Assembly (NCBI GenBank): GCA_021234535.1
Contig: CM037845.1
Span: 7,804,143-7,868,142, forward strand
Direction: 5' to 3'
Length of the DNA: 64,000 nt
DNA from: Stichopus chloronotus
Lineage: Eukaryota > Echinodermata > Holothuroidea > Aspidochirotida > Stichopodidae
Shown piece after piece: positions 1 through 11,800 of the stretch (its first letter is position 1; each line of letters starts with the position of its first letter). The translations under genes and the position numbers were made by a program. The notes under the pieces were generated by a model. The model had not been told where the DNA came from. It saw only the letters and a list, made by a program, of their open reading frames with translations, and searched no databases.

Positions 1-259
1 CCTCTGAAACGTCAGCCTTGTGCTATAGCACATCGACAGTGCCAACCCGAAGCCATGTAACAGAAGCCAACGCAATGAACAAAACTACAGCAGAGACATA
101 CTTGAGCTTATTCGTTTCGTCGGTGAACTACATTTTGATGTATGCCTTGAAGAAAATTCAGTAAATTTGTAATCAAGCGTGAAAGTCCCTTGTGAATGTG
201 GCTTTGTGTATTATGATATCTTACTTGCATATTTACATGATTCTTCTTATCTTTCGAAG

Positions 260-331
260 GAGTTTACATTCAAATAAAATTGAAAATATTGAAAACGGAA
301 CGTTCATTCCTCTGGTGAAAGTTGAAACTTT
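260..331 (+). CDS. LRR exon of the LGR gene (72 nt)
   Basis: Acceptor TTTCGAAG precedes it and donor GTAAGT follows. The exon is exactly 72 nt with phase 2 at both ends, the classic one-repeat-per-exon LGR layout. It encodes SLHSNKIENIENGTF followed by IPLVKVET and a split Leu, matching the LRR pattern L-x-x-N-x-I-x-x-I-x-x-x-x-F-x-x-L. No convincing LRR exon was found further left in positions 1-259. Confidence 0.85.
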
Positions 332-3300
332 GTAAGTACATTGAATGTAATAATAATAATAATAATTTATTTGTCTTTTGTTTCTTTTCCGTTGGTAAGG
401 AGTACCGGCTCTTTAGTAACCTTTTCCTACTTTTTGTTTCTACCTTGGGCATTTCTATACTTTGCAGTAATAGCTGGGAGTGTTCGATACGCATTCGTGC
501 TTGTAGGACCAAATCAAACATTAATGCACGACCCACAATGCCAAAGGAGGGATGATCTGCAAAGGTCTTAAAATTATCAGTCGCGTCTCCCAAAGGACAT
601 TCCATGCTAAAGAAAAGCAAATGTTAATCCAAACAGAGTAGAATGAACTGGTATTTCCGGCCTTACAGATGTAGTGTAAGGACCTTTTAAAGTAATTCGC
701 GAAGAGGAAAAGACCATTAAGATAATTCTGAAAAGTTTTGACGGGTACAAGAGTGTGAAACAGCATGAAAACCTTGATAATGTTTCCACCAAAGATCACT
801 AAGATCAATTAGTAATTCATGGACATGTAAACTACTTATCATTATAGCTGTCTTATGTTAATATTATAGCTGTGCTATGAAATTGAACTATCCAGGTAAA
901 GGTCATAGGAACTAGACGATGCAGATTATATTTCATCACAAGGACAACATTGATACAAGCCAAGGAGTTGATATCTGTGCAAAGTCCTGACAAATCACAT
1001 ACATACCCCAATTCAATTACCATTATTTTCTCTCCAGGGACTTAAAGAAAAATCCATTTCGATTGGTCCCAAGAGGCGTCTTTAATGTGATGCCTAAACT
1101 CGATCATATGTGAGTATTACGTTCATCGGAACCGATACGCTTGTGTTTAACATGATAGAAGAGTACCAAAACTAGATGATGTTTTTACAGACCTCAAAAT
1201 CTAACAAGTTTTTGAGGCCAATCGTAACCGCATGCAATGTTTTAAATTCATCTCCTCAATCGCAATTGCTAATAATGTCGGCTTGAGTTAAATGTAACAT
1301 TTAGCCGGTGTCAATAATATTAGTAACAACTTAATGCTACAAAATACTACAAAGTTTTATTTCTGTTTGAAAACTAAGCTCGTTGATACTTGTAACGTAC
1401 TTGGTAAATCAACCACGAAATGGTGAAGTGCTCTTTCCTATTTCTGTTTTGATTTCAGCCATTTTGACCATTTCTACCTCTGCGGCTTCGCACCTCATGT
1501 GAAAGATTGCAACCCTAAAGGTGACGGATTATCTAATTCTCAGGATCTCTTAGGTAGCATCGTTCTTCGTGTATCGGTATGGATGGTCTCTATTTTGGCA
1601 TCCTTTGGTAACTTGATAGTTCTGTTTGCTCGATGCATCAGCAAGGACGATAATAAGGTTCATTCGTTTTTCATCATCAACCTTGCCATTTCCGACTTCC
1701 TGATGGGCGCCTATCTCTTCATAGTTGCCGTCCACGACGTCATGTACAGAGGTGTTTACATCTTACACGATGTTGACTGGAGGTCGAGCTGGGTGTGTCA
1801 GATGTGTGGAGCATTCAGTCTGCTGTCGAGCGAGATGTCCGTATTCACACTGACCATCATCACAGCCGATCGTTACTTCTGCATTGTCCACCCTTTCCGA
1901 TTCCGGAGCAGGAACCTCATACCAGCTGCAATCCTCATGGGATGTCTCTGGATAATTGGCATTGCACTTTCGATATTACCCCTGGTGCACAGATCATATT
2001 TTGGAGATTTTTTCTACGGTTCCAACGGTGTGTGTCTCCCTCTACAATTTGATCGACCATTTGATGACGGCTGGATTTTCTCGTTATTCGTGTTTGTCGT
2101 GGCCAATCTCGTGTCCTTTTTGTTCATCGTTTGGGCATACGTCCGAATGTTTAACACAATTCGCAGATCTAACCTGGCCGCTCGCTCTACCAAGGTCAGC
2201 CAAGACTATGCCCTCCTGAAGAGGTTTACAATTATAGTGGCGACGGACTTTCTGTGTTGGATGCCGATAATTATTGTTAAATTCATGACATACGGGGGTA
2301 AGTCACCAATGTCCATGAAAACAGCTCTTGCAGGGTCAAGTGGTCAACAAATTCATAGTTTTCGAGGAATTCTGCATCGAGCCAAAGTTTTTTAGTTTGT
2401 CATTTTGCGAGAAAGAATTTCTATTTTTCGCTGAATCGGACAGTGTTTTTCAAAATCGAAACCTATTTAAAGTCATATTTCTCCTGTAGTTGTGTTTGTA
2501 AGAATGCACCAACACCGACAGTTAGCAGGACACTGATTGTGAAACATTTGTAACTACTGCTTGTCTGCAAAAGTCGAGAGATAAAAACTGTAACATGACC
2601 AAACCTAGGGAAAATACACCAATTAGTAAACAATTTAATCTTTTCGTTTCTTTGTAGGTATAATAATACCTCCAGTTGCCCATGCCTGGTTTGCAATCTT
2701 CATCCTACCCGTGAACAGTGCCCTTAATCCCATCCTTTACACGATGACAACGCGCCAGTTCAAGAGGATGATTTTCCACCCATCACGCACCCTCATGGGC
2801 AAACAGAAGTCTACGGCAGCAAACGATATGTCACAGTCGGTTTCACGAACTCGGGACAGGGAAATAGGGCACACTGCAACATCACGCTTATCTGTCATAT
2901 CACATTCGAATACGATGAAAAATGGGACTCCAATGACACCTCGGAACGGTCGCTCGGAGAACACGTCTCCAGAACATGTAAGTGTGTTTCATTCGATGGC
3001 ATCTTCTGCTGGAAGCCGCGCGAGCGGCATGTGAATGAAACATCTCTCCTTTTTTTAGGGATAAAGGATGGAAAACAAAAGCACGAATTTTCGCTTGATT
3101 TGTAAGTATCTCTGATTCTGGCATGCTTGAAAGTTAATAGGTTCATGTAAAGTAAAAGTAAAACTTGAGCAATATGACAATGTTGGACTAACTTTAAAGT
3201 GAAGGTAGTCAATTTGCTGGATTCCTTTAACACTTACAATTCCATCTTTGGTGTATACAGACTACTGACGTGTGTATAGAGTAACATATGAAGTCCCATC

Positions 3301-3385
3301 GCTATAATGCCGCCTAATGATTTTCTTTCTTCCACAGAACACAAGTAATGAAAAAGAGGAACGCAATATAGACAGTCCGGAATGA
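260..3385 (+). CDS. Leucine-rich-repeat GPCR, relaxin receptor-like (LGR type C / GRL101-like), 5'-partial
   Basis: Predicted plasma-membrane receptor with an LRR ectodomain and a rhodopsin-type 7TM domain. Exons: 260-331, 1038-1109, 1459-2297, 2658-2977 and 3338-3385. All junctions are GT-AG and in phase, giving about 449 residues to the stop. Residues 1-48 are two LRRs; residues 49-67 form the cysteine hinge (YLCGFAPHVKDCNP) typical of RXFP/LGR receptors, followed by DGLSNSQDLL and TM1. Visible class A landmarks are GN in TM1, NLAISDFLMG in TM2, SSEMSVFTLTIITADRY at the end of TM3 (intact DRY), CWMP in TM6 and NSALNPILYT in TM7. The cytoplasmic tail is rich in Ser, Thr and Arg. The family includes relaxin/INSL receptors and molluscan GRL101; the ligand cannot be told from this. 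The ectodomain is incomplete because upstream exons (signal peptide, any LDLa module, more LRRs) must lie left of position 1. Family assignment is firm; the exact orthologue is not. Confidence 0.92.
1038..1109 (+). CDS. Last LRR exon of the LGR gene (72 nt)
   Basis: Preceded by a pyrimidine tract and CTCCAG, followed by donor GTGAGT; 72 nt, phase 2/2. It encodes DLKKNPFRLVPRGVF and NVMPKLDH plus a split Ile. Joined to the previous exon it gives ETLDLKKNPF, a canonical LRR L-D-L-x-x-N-P. Joined to the next it gives LDHIHFDHFYLCGFAPHV, which resembles the LRR-to-hinge junction of relaxin receptors. Confidence 0.9.
1459..2297 (+). CDS. Main 7TM exon of the LGR gene (hinge and TM1-TM6)
   Basis: The acceptor is TTGATTTCAG and the donor follows TACGGGG as GTAAGT (exon ends in phase 1). 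The true reading frame enters from the upstream exon; GTG at 1499 is an internal Val, not a start. The exon covers the C-terminal hinge cysteines, TM1-TM5, the third intracellular loop (RRSNLAARSTKVSQDYALLKR) and TM6 with CWMP. Reading through the donor gives about 33 unrelated residues and a stop at 2395, so the exon should end at 2297. Confidence 0.93.
2658..3034 (+). CDS. TM7 and cytoplasmic-tail exon of the LGR gene (long form, or spliced at 2977)
   Basis: Acceptor TTTCTTTGTAG at 2657. The exon completes a split Gly, then encodes IIIPPVAHAWFAIFILPVNS followed by ALNPILYT (TM7 with NPxxY) and a basic tail. Two endings are possible. Read-through stops at 3034 after VSVFHSMASSAGSRASGM. A near-perfect donor (CAT|GTAAGT, exon end 2977, phase 0) can instead splice to 3338. 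The splice strength favours the second; both may be used. Confidence 0.85.
3338..3385 (+). CDS. Candidate terminal exon of the LGR gene
   Basis: Acceptor TTTTCTTTCTTCCACAG immediately precedes an in-phase 48-nt stretch encoding NTSNEKEERNIDSPE and a TGA stop. The acidic, Ser-containing tip could be a phosphorylation or scaffold-binding tail. Support comes only from splice-site quality and phase agreement with the 2977 donor. Confidence 0.55.
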   Translation, partial: NTSNEKEERNIDSPE

Positions 3386-6300
3386 GCCACTGACTGTTAT
3401 CAAACACCCAGCTAGTAGGAGTACTTCCAAATTTGCTCATCATACTAACTGCTTTGAAATGTGTTCAGTCGTAGCGATGGTCGTTAAACTTTAACAAGAG
3501 CACATAGTAAATGTATCGTGTCTTCACTGTTGTGTGTATTGCATTAGTCCTTTTAACGACTGGCGTTGACGATCGAAGGCATTTCAGTTGTAGATTAAAA
3601 ACCATCCTTGAACGATGACTGCACTGAACTCCCTAGTGTTGCTTGCAGCGTACGCAGTGCACAATATGGAGTCATTGATGAAGTACCTGTGAACTTGGTT
3701 TGGCGCACAAGCTAGGAACATCTATATACGACTTAACGCCCAATATGTGTACAACATGAAACAAGAAATGTGCACCTACCAATGCGTACGTACGAGAAGA
3801 TAAAACTGACTGCTATGTACTACAGTAGGTTTGTCCCCCAACAGAGGGAGTAATATGGACTGAGGGAATTGACCAAATTATCCCCTATACCGACGACCTT
3901 GCTTACAAATTGGAACAAGTATCGATGTTTTATTATCATATTCGTATGGACTTCTTTATCTAAAAGAACTGGATATTTGGATCTGGATATGTCGTTGCTG
4001 AAGTGCATACTTTATTCGCCTTATCAATAAGAATCACAGTAAGTCCATAGCGTTGACGATTGCAGCTTTTCACCCAATTGCAGTATTCCTTAGGAGTTCA
4101 CGCAAAGGATCGATAGCATATCAGGCGTATCACAACTTCAACTCACTCTGGCATATCACAGCATATTTCGGCGTTAATATTTTAGATCTCGGCAACATCA
4201 GGAGGGTGACTGGGGAAGTCTCCCTTATGTGTGTGACCTTACTTGCCACTTAAAAACAAATATCAGTGATTCAGATGGTCTTCTTACCTAACAGGAGCTG
4301 GACATATCGATACCGGAGGATTGTCTTTTCCAAAGTGCGAACTTTCGCATGAATAAACAGATTAGAAAGCCCATGAGATGCCAATTAAGTCAAAATTTCA
4401 CATACTTGCAGTAGTCCGAGATTCATCAATGGATCAATAGCACGAAAGGCGCCATACAAGTTCGGAATCAGTCTGGCAATGATAGCATATGTTGCATTAA
4501 ATATTTCAGATGTCGACAAAGTTAAGAGGGTGACCTAGGGATGGACCAGGTCAGCATAATTGAACGTATGGACGATGGGAGCTATTCTGATATCGTTTGC
4601 ATACGATTATTTGTCGTTCCCTGCATTGTGTAAAAGCTCTTACCTAGTAAATTCAATACACTTTGGGAGGGGAAAAAGTGTTACCCTCTTATTAAGAAAT
4701 TGCAGTTGACATTTCTCTTGGTTTTTCATGTAACATATATCACGTGACAGGTTTCTAACTTAATTTTTATATTAACATCGAAATTAGGTCTTAACAAATA
4801 CCCGAGATGAATGAAACTAGCACCAGTCTCTACATCTACTTATTTTTATAACACCTAATATAACACTATATAATTTAAACTTGTAAATACTAGTATTGTA
4901 AATTATGTGTTTAGATGTTATGTTTTTGTGTATGAACATTGCCAGTTGTGGTGTCGTAGTCACTATGAATTGAAATTCCCACCACTGAATAAAAGCTTTA
5001 AGATGTGTTTCCCAACGGTTAATGTATGTTGTGTAAGGTCACTACAGTTTCAACTTTGGCTACAGCTGTACCAAAATTAGCACGTTACCCTCTCCCTGCT
5101 ATTTGTGGACAAACTAATGTTCTCCGTTAAAAGGAATAGGTATTGGAGAGCCTTCCTTTCGAAGGAACCGACCATGGGTATATGTACAAGACAATGTGGC
5201 CCTAGTAGCAGTACGTACGGTTCTCTTATGTTTTGTCTCTTTTTATCTAAGTAAATCTTGTAGAATCTCTGTCTGTGAGGCGGTGTAGCAACCATGGCGG
5301 ATCTATTAAATGATCAGAAAATTTTCTTACCACCTACTGACGCCAGCGAACAGGTCAGTTACATTGTTACAGAATGTGTACTGGTATACTGCCCTGTAGA
5401 GCTACATTGTGATGAGTTCACTAAGTGCACGTGACAGTCAAAAATGTATAAACAATAAGTCTATTCGATAGCAGTTGTGATATGACTAAATCGTTTTTTT
5501 TTCTTTTTCTTTTTATAGTTTGTAATGTATTTTGCATCACGTGCCCAAAGTCTAGGCTGGCATTGCATACACTTAAGTGAAAATGCACTTCTTCACGACT
5601 AAGGAACCATTTATAAATAGCATAATTAATCAACAAAGCAATATTTTTATTTGAAAATTCGTTTTTATGTTTTAACTCCGAGATTAGGTACAAAGGGGAT
5701 AAGTAATTTTCAACTGTATCAGACTTCATGAGAACATCAAATTTACCTGAAAAGGTCAGTACAATTTACCGAAGTGCACCCATCAAAAGACAATGGGTAA
5801 CGTGATTAAGTATGGATTACGTTGAATAGCATGTAGGCGATGTGTAAGAATGATTCGGTCTTCGCTGTAACTTCAGTATTTTTGAATTTATAATTTGACA
5901 GCTGCTACCACCTTTTGTTGGAAGAAACCAAAATGTGTCATCTATGTTGTTAATCTAACAGTCAGTTAAAGGATCACGTAGCATGCATCTATAAAGTTGC
6001 TGGCTTTGTAAAGAACGTGAGTGAGAATCCGTGGAAATTCTGCTCATATCTGTTACCGTTTTTGAGATATGACTTTTCAAAGTTAGATGAATATGCAAAA
6101 CAGATGAAGTGGAGTGTTGCACAGTGTCAGTGTCTTTTGTTAACCCGTTATCATTGGTAAGTGATAACGATGTTTTCGAAGAAAACATTTTACTCTCCCC
6201 AAATGAAACTCTCTGGGAGTGTAAAACTGCCAATTATCCTTGAAATAAAGGCGAGCTAAACAAAAGATAATATTTAATATATCATTTCATTCACCTCTTG

Positions 6301-8509
6301 ACGTCATAATTTCGCATATTGGTCACTTATTTAGTCACGATGCAGGTGTAAGACAGGAATTTTGGTGTAAACTTGTCACTTTTTTATGAAATGTGTACAC
6401 CCAACTACTCCAAAAATGTGACTTTCGTGTGACAATACCTCTACGATTGCCAGGATTTGAAACTAATTCTCTCATCAACTTTATTGGATAGTTGAGAAAC
6501 AGCAAGTGCATTAATATACATATCAATAAGAAACTTATTTAAATTCGAATCGATCACAAAAAGTCACAGCTAGCTAATCTTCTTTGTACAGTGAGTCAAT
6601 ATCAAAACTGGCTAGTGCAGAGTTCTTTCTTACCAAATGTTGTTCGTTTTTGGTTCAGGTCACAATTTCATAAAGTTGTAAACCTGGATTAAAGAGGTTT
6701 TCAAAATGTTATCCCGGCAACAAACACTGCTATTGTAGACCCAGGGTAACGCTGGTGATATTTAACTATAACAGTCCTGCTTGAGGAACGTGTTGGTGCG
6801 TGCTGTCAGCAGCCAAACTAAAGGTGTAAAAAAATGTTGTAGTGCTTTGAAACACTACCAACACATTGACAGGTTGTTAGCTTGAAGAATCATATCACTT
6901 CCAGTGTAACTTACAAAGCTTTTGAAATATTCAGGGCTTAGGTTTTTTTATTTACTTTATGAAGTTGACGTCACTTGATAGGTATTTACTATTATCCGTG
7001 CATACGGCTGACTTGTTTTGTATTCACGAACGCAGAGGTTATTACATTATATTTTCTGTAAGATAAAGAGAGTGCAATTATCTATAGCATGGTTCTTCAA
7101 TGTATAATGCATGTGTATAGACAGTATGACATTGAAAGTTTGTGGAATAAACGGTGTTAATGTCGAATTTGTATTAGATTTTTTTTGTTTTCCTCAATGG
7201 GCAAGCATATGCGAAGGGGCCCAGAAAAGGCTTTTTGTGAAGGGGCAAAGCTGCCCAATCATGATAACAAATTGACTTTCCTCCACACCTGGACCCATGA
7301 ACCTAAAATGAAGGTTACAAAGTATTGGAGGGTGTTGAGTGCAGTCAGGGGTATTTCAGCGGAGCGCCACCATTAATTGGCGCCGAGCGTACAAGAACAC
7401 TTTTTCCCTTTTCAACCCCCCCCCCCCCAATGGTCGGAAACGGCACTTCCCAGGTATTCCAAGCTGCAAGTACCCAGGCTTGAAATGACGATCTCATGCC
7501 TGCAATTTCTTAATTAGGCCTTATGAAATAAAAATTAATCTATGAGTCTATTCATCGGTAGATGATAAATAGTAATATTCATCGATGGGTTGATATAGTA
7601 CAAGAATCAAAATGAATTATTCATTTTGTTTCATTTATTCTTTGAACAGATTGCAAAAAGTAGGGGAAGGGGATGATAAACATCATTACTTTTAGACCCT
7701 ACTTTTTTATTCGTTGATAATGAACCATTTTAGGCATGAAATTAAAAATGAAAGTTAGGGTAGGCGGTTGAACATTTCTAATGCAACGTAGCAACCCAGA
7801 ACCAGAATGCAATTTTTTGGTGGGAAAAGCCCGGCCATAAAATACGCTTGTTGTATCCACTCGTGATGAAACATTTCCATTTTTTTTACAAATTAAAATA
7901 ACTTTAACTAGTAGAATTGACATACTTTAAGTAGTAGAATTGACGTGCTTTAGATTTATATATATTGGTTATATTGGAAAAAGAAACTTTTCGTCTACGT
8001 CTACTACAAGAAGAAATATTGGATAGGAAGGGGAGAGATTCAGGGCTAAGGGGAGGGCCCATTATAGAATGGTGACTTGTGAAAAAGAAATAACTTTCAG
8101 ATTAAATGTGACGCGACAACCCTCCCGCTCCTCCTTGAAAAAATACGCCCATTAGTTTTATGAATTGCATTGTAACACAATCTTCACGAACCATTTTTCT
8201 AGCTCAACCATTCGGTTTTAAGGAGTTGCCAAAGAAGAAACAGATACATTGAAAATTTGAAAATATTGCTTTGTGTTTTGTATGCACTGCTCACTCAAAG
8301 CTTACTGTATTAAGTAAAAACAAAAACAATTAAACAATATCCAACAAACAAAATATCGAAGCTCTTATGTTCAAGGAAACGTCAGCAAAGTAGAAAACAA
8401 AAGTCAAAATGCAAGAGCACTGACGTACGTAAAGGTAACGAAATGATACTTCAGTTATGCTTTACATTTACACTAAATTTAACTCTGTGACCTACTCTTA
8501 AAGCAACAC
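3386..8509. other. Intergenic between the convergent LGR and MEI4 genes
   Basis: No convincing gene. The left part should include the LGR 3' UTR; AATAAA-type signals occur at about 4352 and 4988. A 13-C run lies at about 7416-7428. Short ORFs here lack recognisable domains. A 57-codon open stretch on the minus strand (7904-8075) is the only candidate for an extra MEI4 exon. Confidence 0.6.
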
Positions 8510-8878
8510 TTACATTGACAAACTCATGAATTCGAGAATGCCAAGAAGTTTCCATACGTACTGAGTGAAAAGCGGAAACATATCGGTTAAATGAAGTACA
8601 GAGTTTTCTAATACCTCTTGGAGTTTCTCTATGGTAGCAGTGTCTAGCCGTCCATCTTTGTTGTCATCAGCAGTCAAAATACCATCTAAGATTTCAAATA
8701 GGTAGAATGAATTCTCAGCAAGTCCGTGATTGGGTAACTTTCGCTGGTAGACTGAGGACCTCAGTTCGTCTGAAACATGTATGAGTTCTTGCAGTAATAC
8801 GTCCAACGTGAGACTTTTCAGATGTGGTGACCTTCCCAGCGTTGTGATTAATTCAACGACTGATTTGCATAAAACCAT
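8510..8878 (-). CDS. MEI4: MEI4 exon 3 (probable C-terminal exon)
   Basis: Acceptor TTTCTTTCTTCAG, phase 0, encoding MVLCKSVVELITTL through LFTQYVWKLLGILEFMSLSM. The final ATG-TAA overlaps a consensus donor (AT|GTAAGT, exon end 8514). The exon may therefore end the protein at 8510, or splice on in phase 2 to an undetected exon. Confidence 0.75.
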   Translation of the reverse strand: MVLCKSVVELITTLGRSPHLKSLTLDVLLQELIHVSDELRSSVYQRKLPNHGLAENSFYLFEILDGILTADDNKDGRLDTATIEKLQEVLENSVLHLTDMFPLFTQYVWKLLGILEFMSLSM

Positions 8879-11800
8879 CTGAAGAAAGAGAAAGAGACGC
8901 AGAGCTACATATTCAAAGTAAGCACTAAGTCCTGTGGTAACGATACAGTACCCTCTCACCCCCCCCCCCCCCCCCCCGCCCTATTTTGCTTTACCTGAAT
9001 AATTAACTTACCTACGCATTTCAAGACTCGCAAAAAGCTTGATTCTAGGTAAACGTGATCCTTATCAATAGTGAAATAATTACTTGAAATGCAAGCTCGA
9101 GTTAATGATCGCGAATGTTATGTACAAGTAGTTAATGAAGACATCTGAACGGTAGTCTTAATAAAGAGATACTTTCAAAGGTAGTTTAGCAGGTTTCGCC
9201 ATATTCCCGCCTGTAAATCAGTTTAGATTCTACAAACTTTACATCAATTATTGTGTAAAATAACAGAAAAATCACCTTGGCATGTTTCCCAGAACTAAGA
9301 ACTCTCTTGGTCACGATCTTTATCAGTGTTATGCATTCGTCGACTGCTTCCTGGCGGTGGCCGTCTAATGTAGATGAATCTAAGACATTCACAATGGCCG
9401 TCGAACATCTCTTTGCCTGAGGAAGGCTACTCAATTCCAAACATTTTTGATAATGGGTGGAAATGGTTTGGACAGACTTATTAATGACTTCTACTAGGTT
9501 GGATTCAAAGAATTTGCAACTTCCATATGACATGATCGATTCCAACTTTGTCGTGCTGCTCAAAAATTTGGTTTGTGACAATATAACGTCCCTGTGATGG
9601 GTTTCCTCGCAATGGATTTCAGACGAGTCCGGTGGTGTCGGTATTTCGAAGTCCTCATCTACATTCCAATTATCAGAACTGATGCAAGGAGTATCTGCAC
9701 ACGGCGCAGCAAGGTAAAAAAAACGTTGTAAAAACTAATTGTTTAATTTCACAGTTCAAAATACAAGAGTATCTGTTATTGTTTGCCGAAAGAAAAAAAC
9801 AACCATAACGCACAAGATGCATTGCGATTTTGATGGTTTCGACACTATTGCAGTAATTTATCATTTCGCGAATTGAGATGTAGCTACCGCTACATACACA
9901 ATGACATCTACTGTCTTGCGATGATGACGCAAAGCTATCATGCATTTCTTCATGCACACCTGCACACTAAATCAGCAAAATGTTTATGCCTCCTGTCTTG
10001 ATATTCCATATGTATATGGCTTAACCAAATTGACTCTTTGTTGACCCAGATTCCGCCAAATATAATAGAATTTTGCGCTCAATATGCAGGGTAAACCACT
10101 ACACCTGTATAACCAGAAAGCCAAAAGACTTTGTGATTCCTTGCCATATGGTTATATTATAACAAACATGACTTACCCACACAAATTACAATTACCCACT
10201 TCTGGAGACATCATGTTTACAGGATTTTCACAGTTTGATCTCTGGTGGCCTCAAATGACCTATGACCTCGACCAAAACGATAGGGATCATCTACTTAATA
10301 TGATCAAACCATACACCAAGTATGACATCAGTCACAGATACGGTTCTTGTGATATCGTGTTTGCGAGGTTTTAACATTTTAACCTCTGGTGACTTCAAAT
10401 GACCTTTGAATTCAACCAAAACAATATGGATAATCTATTCAGTGTGACCAACCCACACACAACGTATCACATCAGTCACAGTTACGCTTCTGGAGATATC
10501 GTGTTTACGAGGTTTTCACAGTTTGATCTCTGGTGACCTCAAGTGACCTTTGACCTCCACCAAAACCAATAGGGATCATCCACTTGATATGAACAACCCA
10601 TACATTAAGTATGACATCAGTCACAGTTACCATTCTTGAGATATCGTGTTTACAAGGTTTTCACAGTTTGACTTCTGGTGACCTCAAATGACCTTTGACC
10701 TCCACCAAAAACAATAGGGATCATCTAATCAGTATAACCTACCCACACACCAAGTATGACATAAGTCATGGTTACACTTCTTGAGATATCGTGTTTACAA
10801 GCAAGGCGTCACATACACACGCACATACGTACACACACACGACATCACCATCGGATAGATTCCTTCTGCCTTCGGCAAGGAATAAAAAATTACTGGATCA
10901 ATACAAGATTCCTTGCTTGAGTTTTCACATTTTCAAGGTTTTCACTATTTTACCACGGTTTGACCGAATCCAAAAAACACGATTATTTACGTAGTGTGGT
11001 ACATGCAAAATATAAGACCTGCCAAGCTCATCTTTTTTGAGACACTGTGTGTACAAGATTTTCATCGTTGACCCCTGTTGACCCCATATAACTTTTAACC
11101 TTCATCAAAAGCAAGAAAGTTATTTGAACTAAATGGAGTACATTGACAATTGGTAACTATCACATTTGTCCAATGCTGCCAGAATCCTTCCTTCAGGTAT
11201 CGCGTTTAAACGTTTACAAGCTTTTCACTATCTGACCCCTGTTGATCCAACTGATCTTTGACCTTATCGTTTTGGTTTAAATGTGGTTTATCTACATGCT
11301 GAAAATGAGATCTGTCCACGTTTGTCCTTCTGAAGTAATGATCACAAGTTTTTCGCAACTTGACCACCACAAACAATACCGTTCTTTTAAGTTAATGTGG
11401 TTCACCTTATTCCAAATATCTATCCGGCCAAGCTTCCCTTCTTGAGATATCATGTTTAAAAAGGCTTTTACTATTTAACATCTGTGAACCCCACATGACC
11501 TTTGAACTTCAAATATACGAAATATATAATAAATATACGATCTGTTCAAGGTTCTCTTCTTGAAATATCGTATTTACAACGTAGCTTTCACAAAGATACA
11601 CATTACACCCCGGCGTGGATGCAACGGTTCCTAGTTAGTGCTCATTGAGCGCCCTCCTCCAGGATTCTAATACTTAAAATCTAAAACAAATGTTTGCATG
11701 AATTTTTCCTTCTTGATGAAGACTGTTACACTCTAAAGGTCGAAACGTCATTTAATTCAAAGGGAAGATTTCATACCTAATCAGTTATATCAGTTGGTGT

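Noticed and set aside
60..139. Candidate third LRR exon upstream of 260
   Set aside because: A 72-nt stretch ending at a GTATGC donor exists, but its translation lacks the LRR consensus positions and the acceptor is poor.
1499..2395. Intronless receptor starting at 1499 and ending at 2395
   Set aside because: Position 1499 is a GTG Val inside the hinge motif APHVKDC, and the 3' end runs past a strong donor at 2298; the spliced model restores TM7.
5955..6233. Minus-strand ORF downstream of MEI4, considered as its last exon
   Set aside because: Possible acceptors are not in phase 2 with exon 3, and the Ser/Thr-rich sequence resembles nothing in MEI4.
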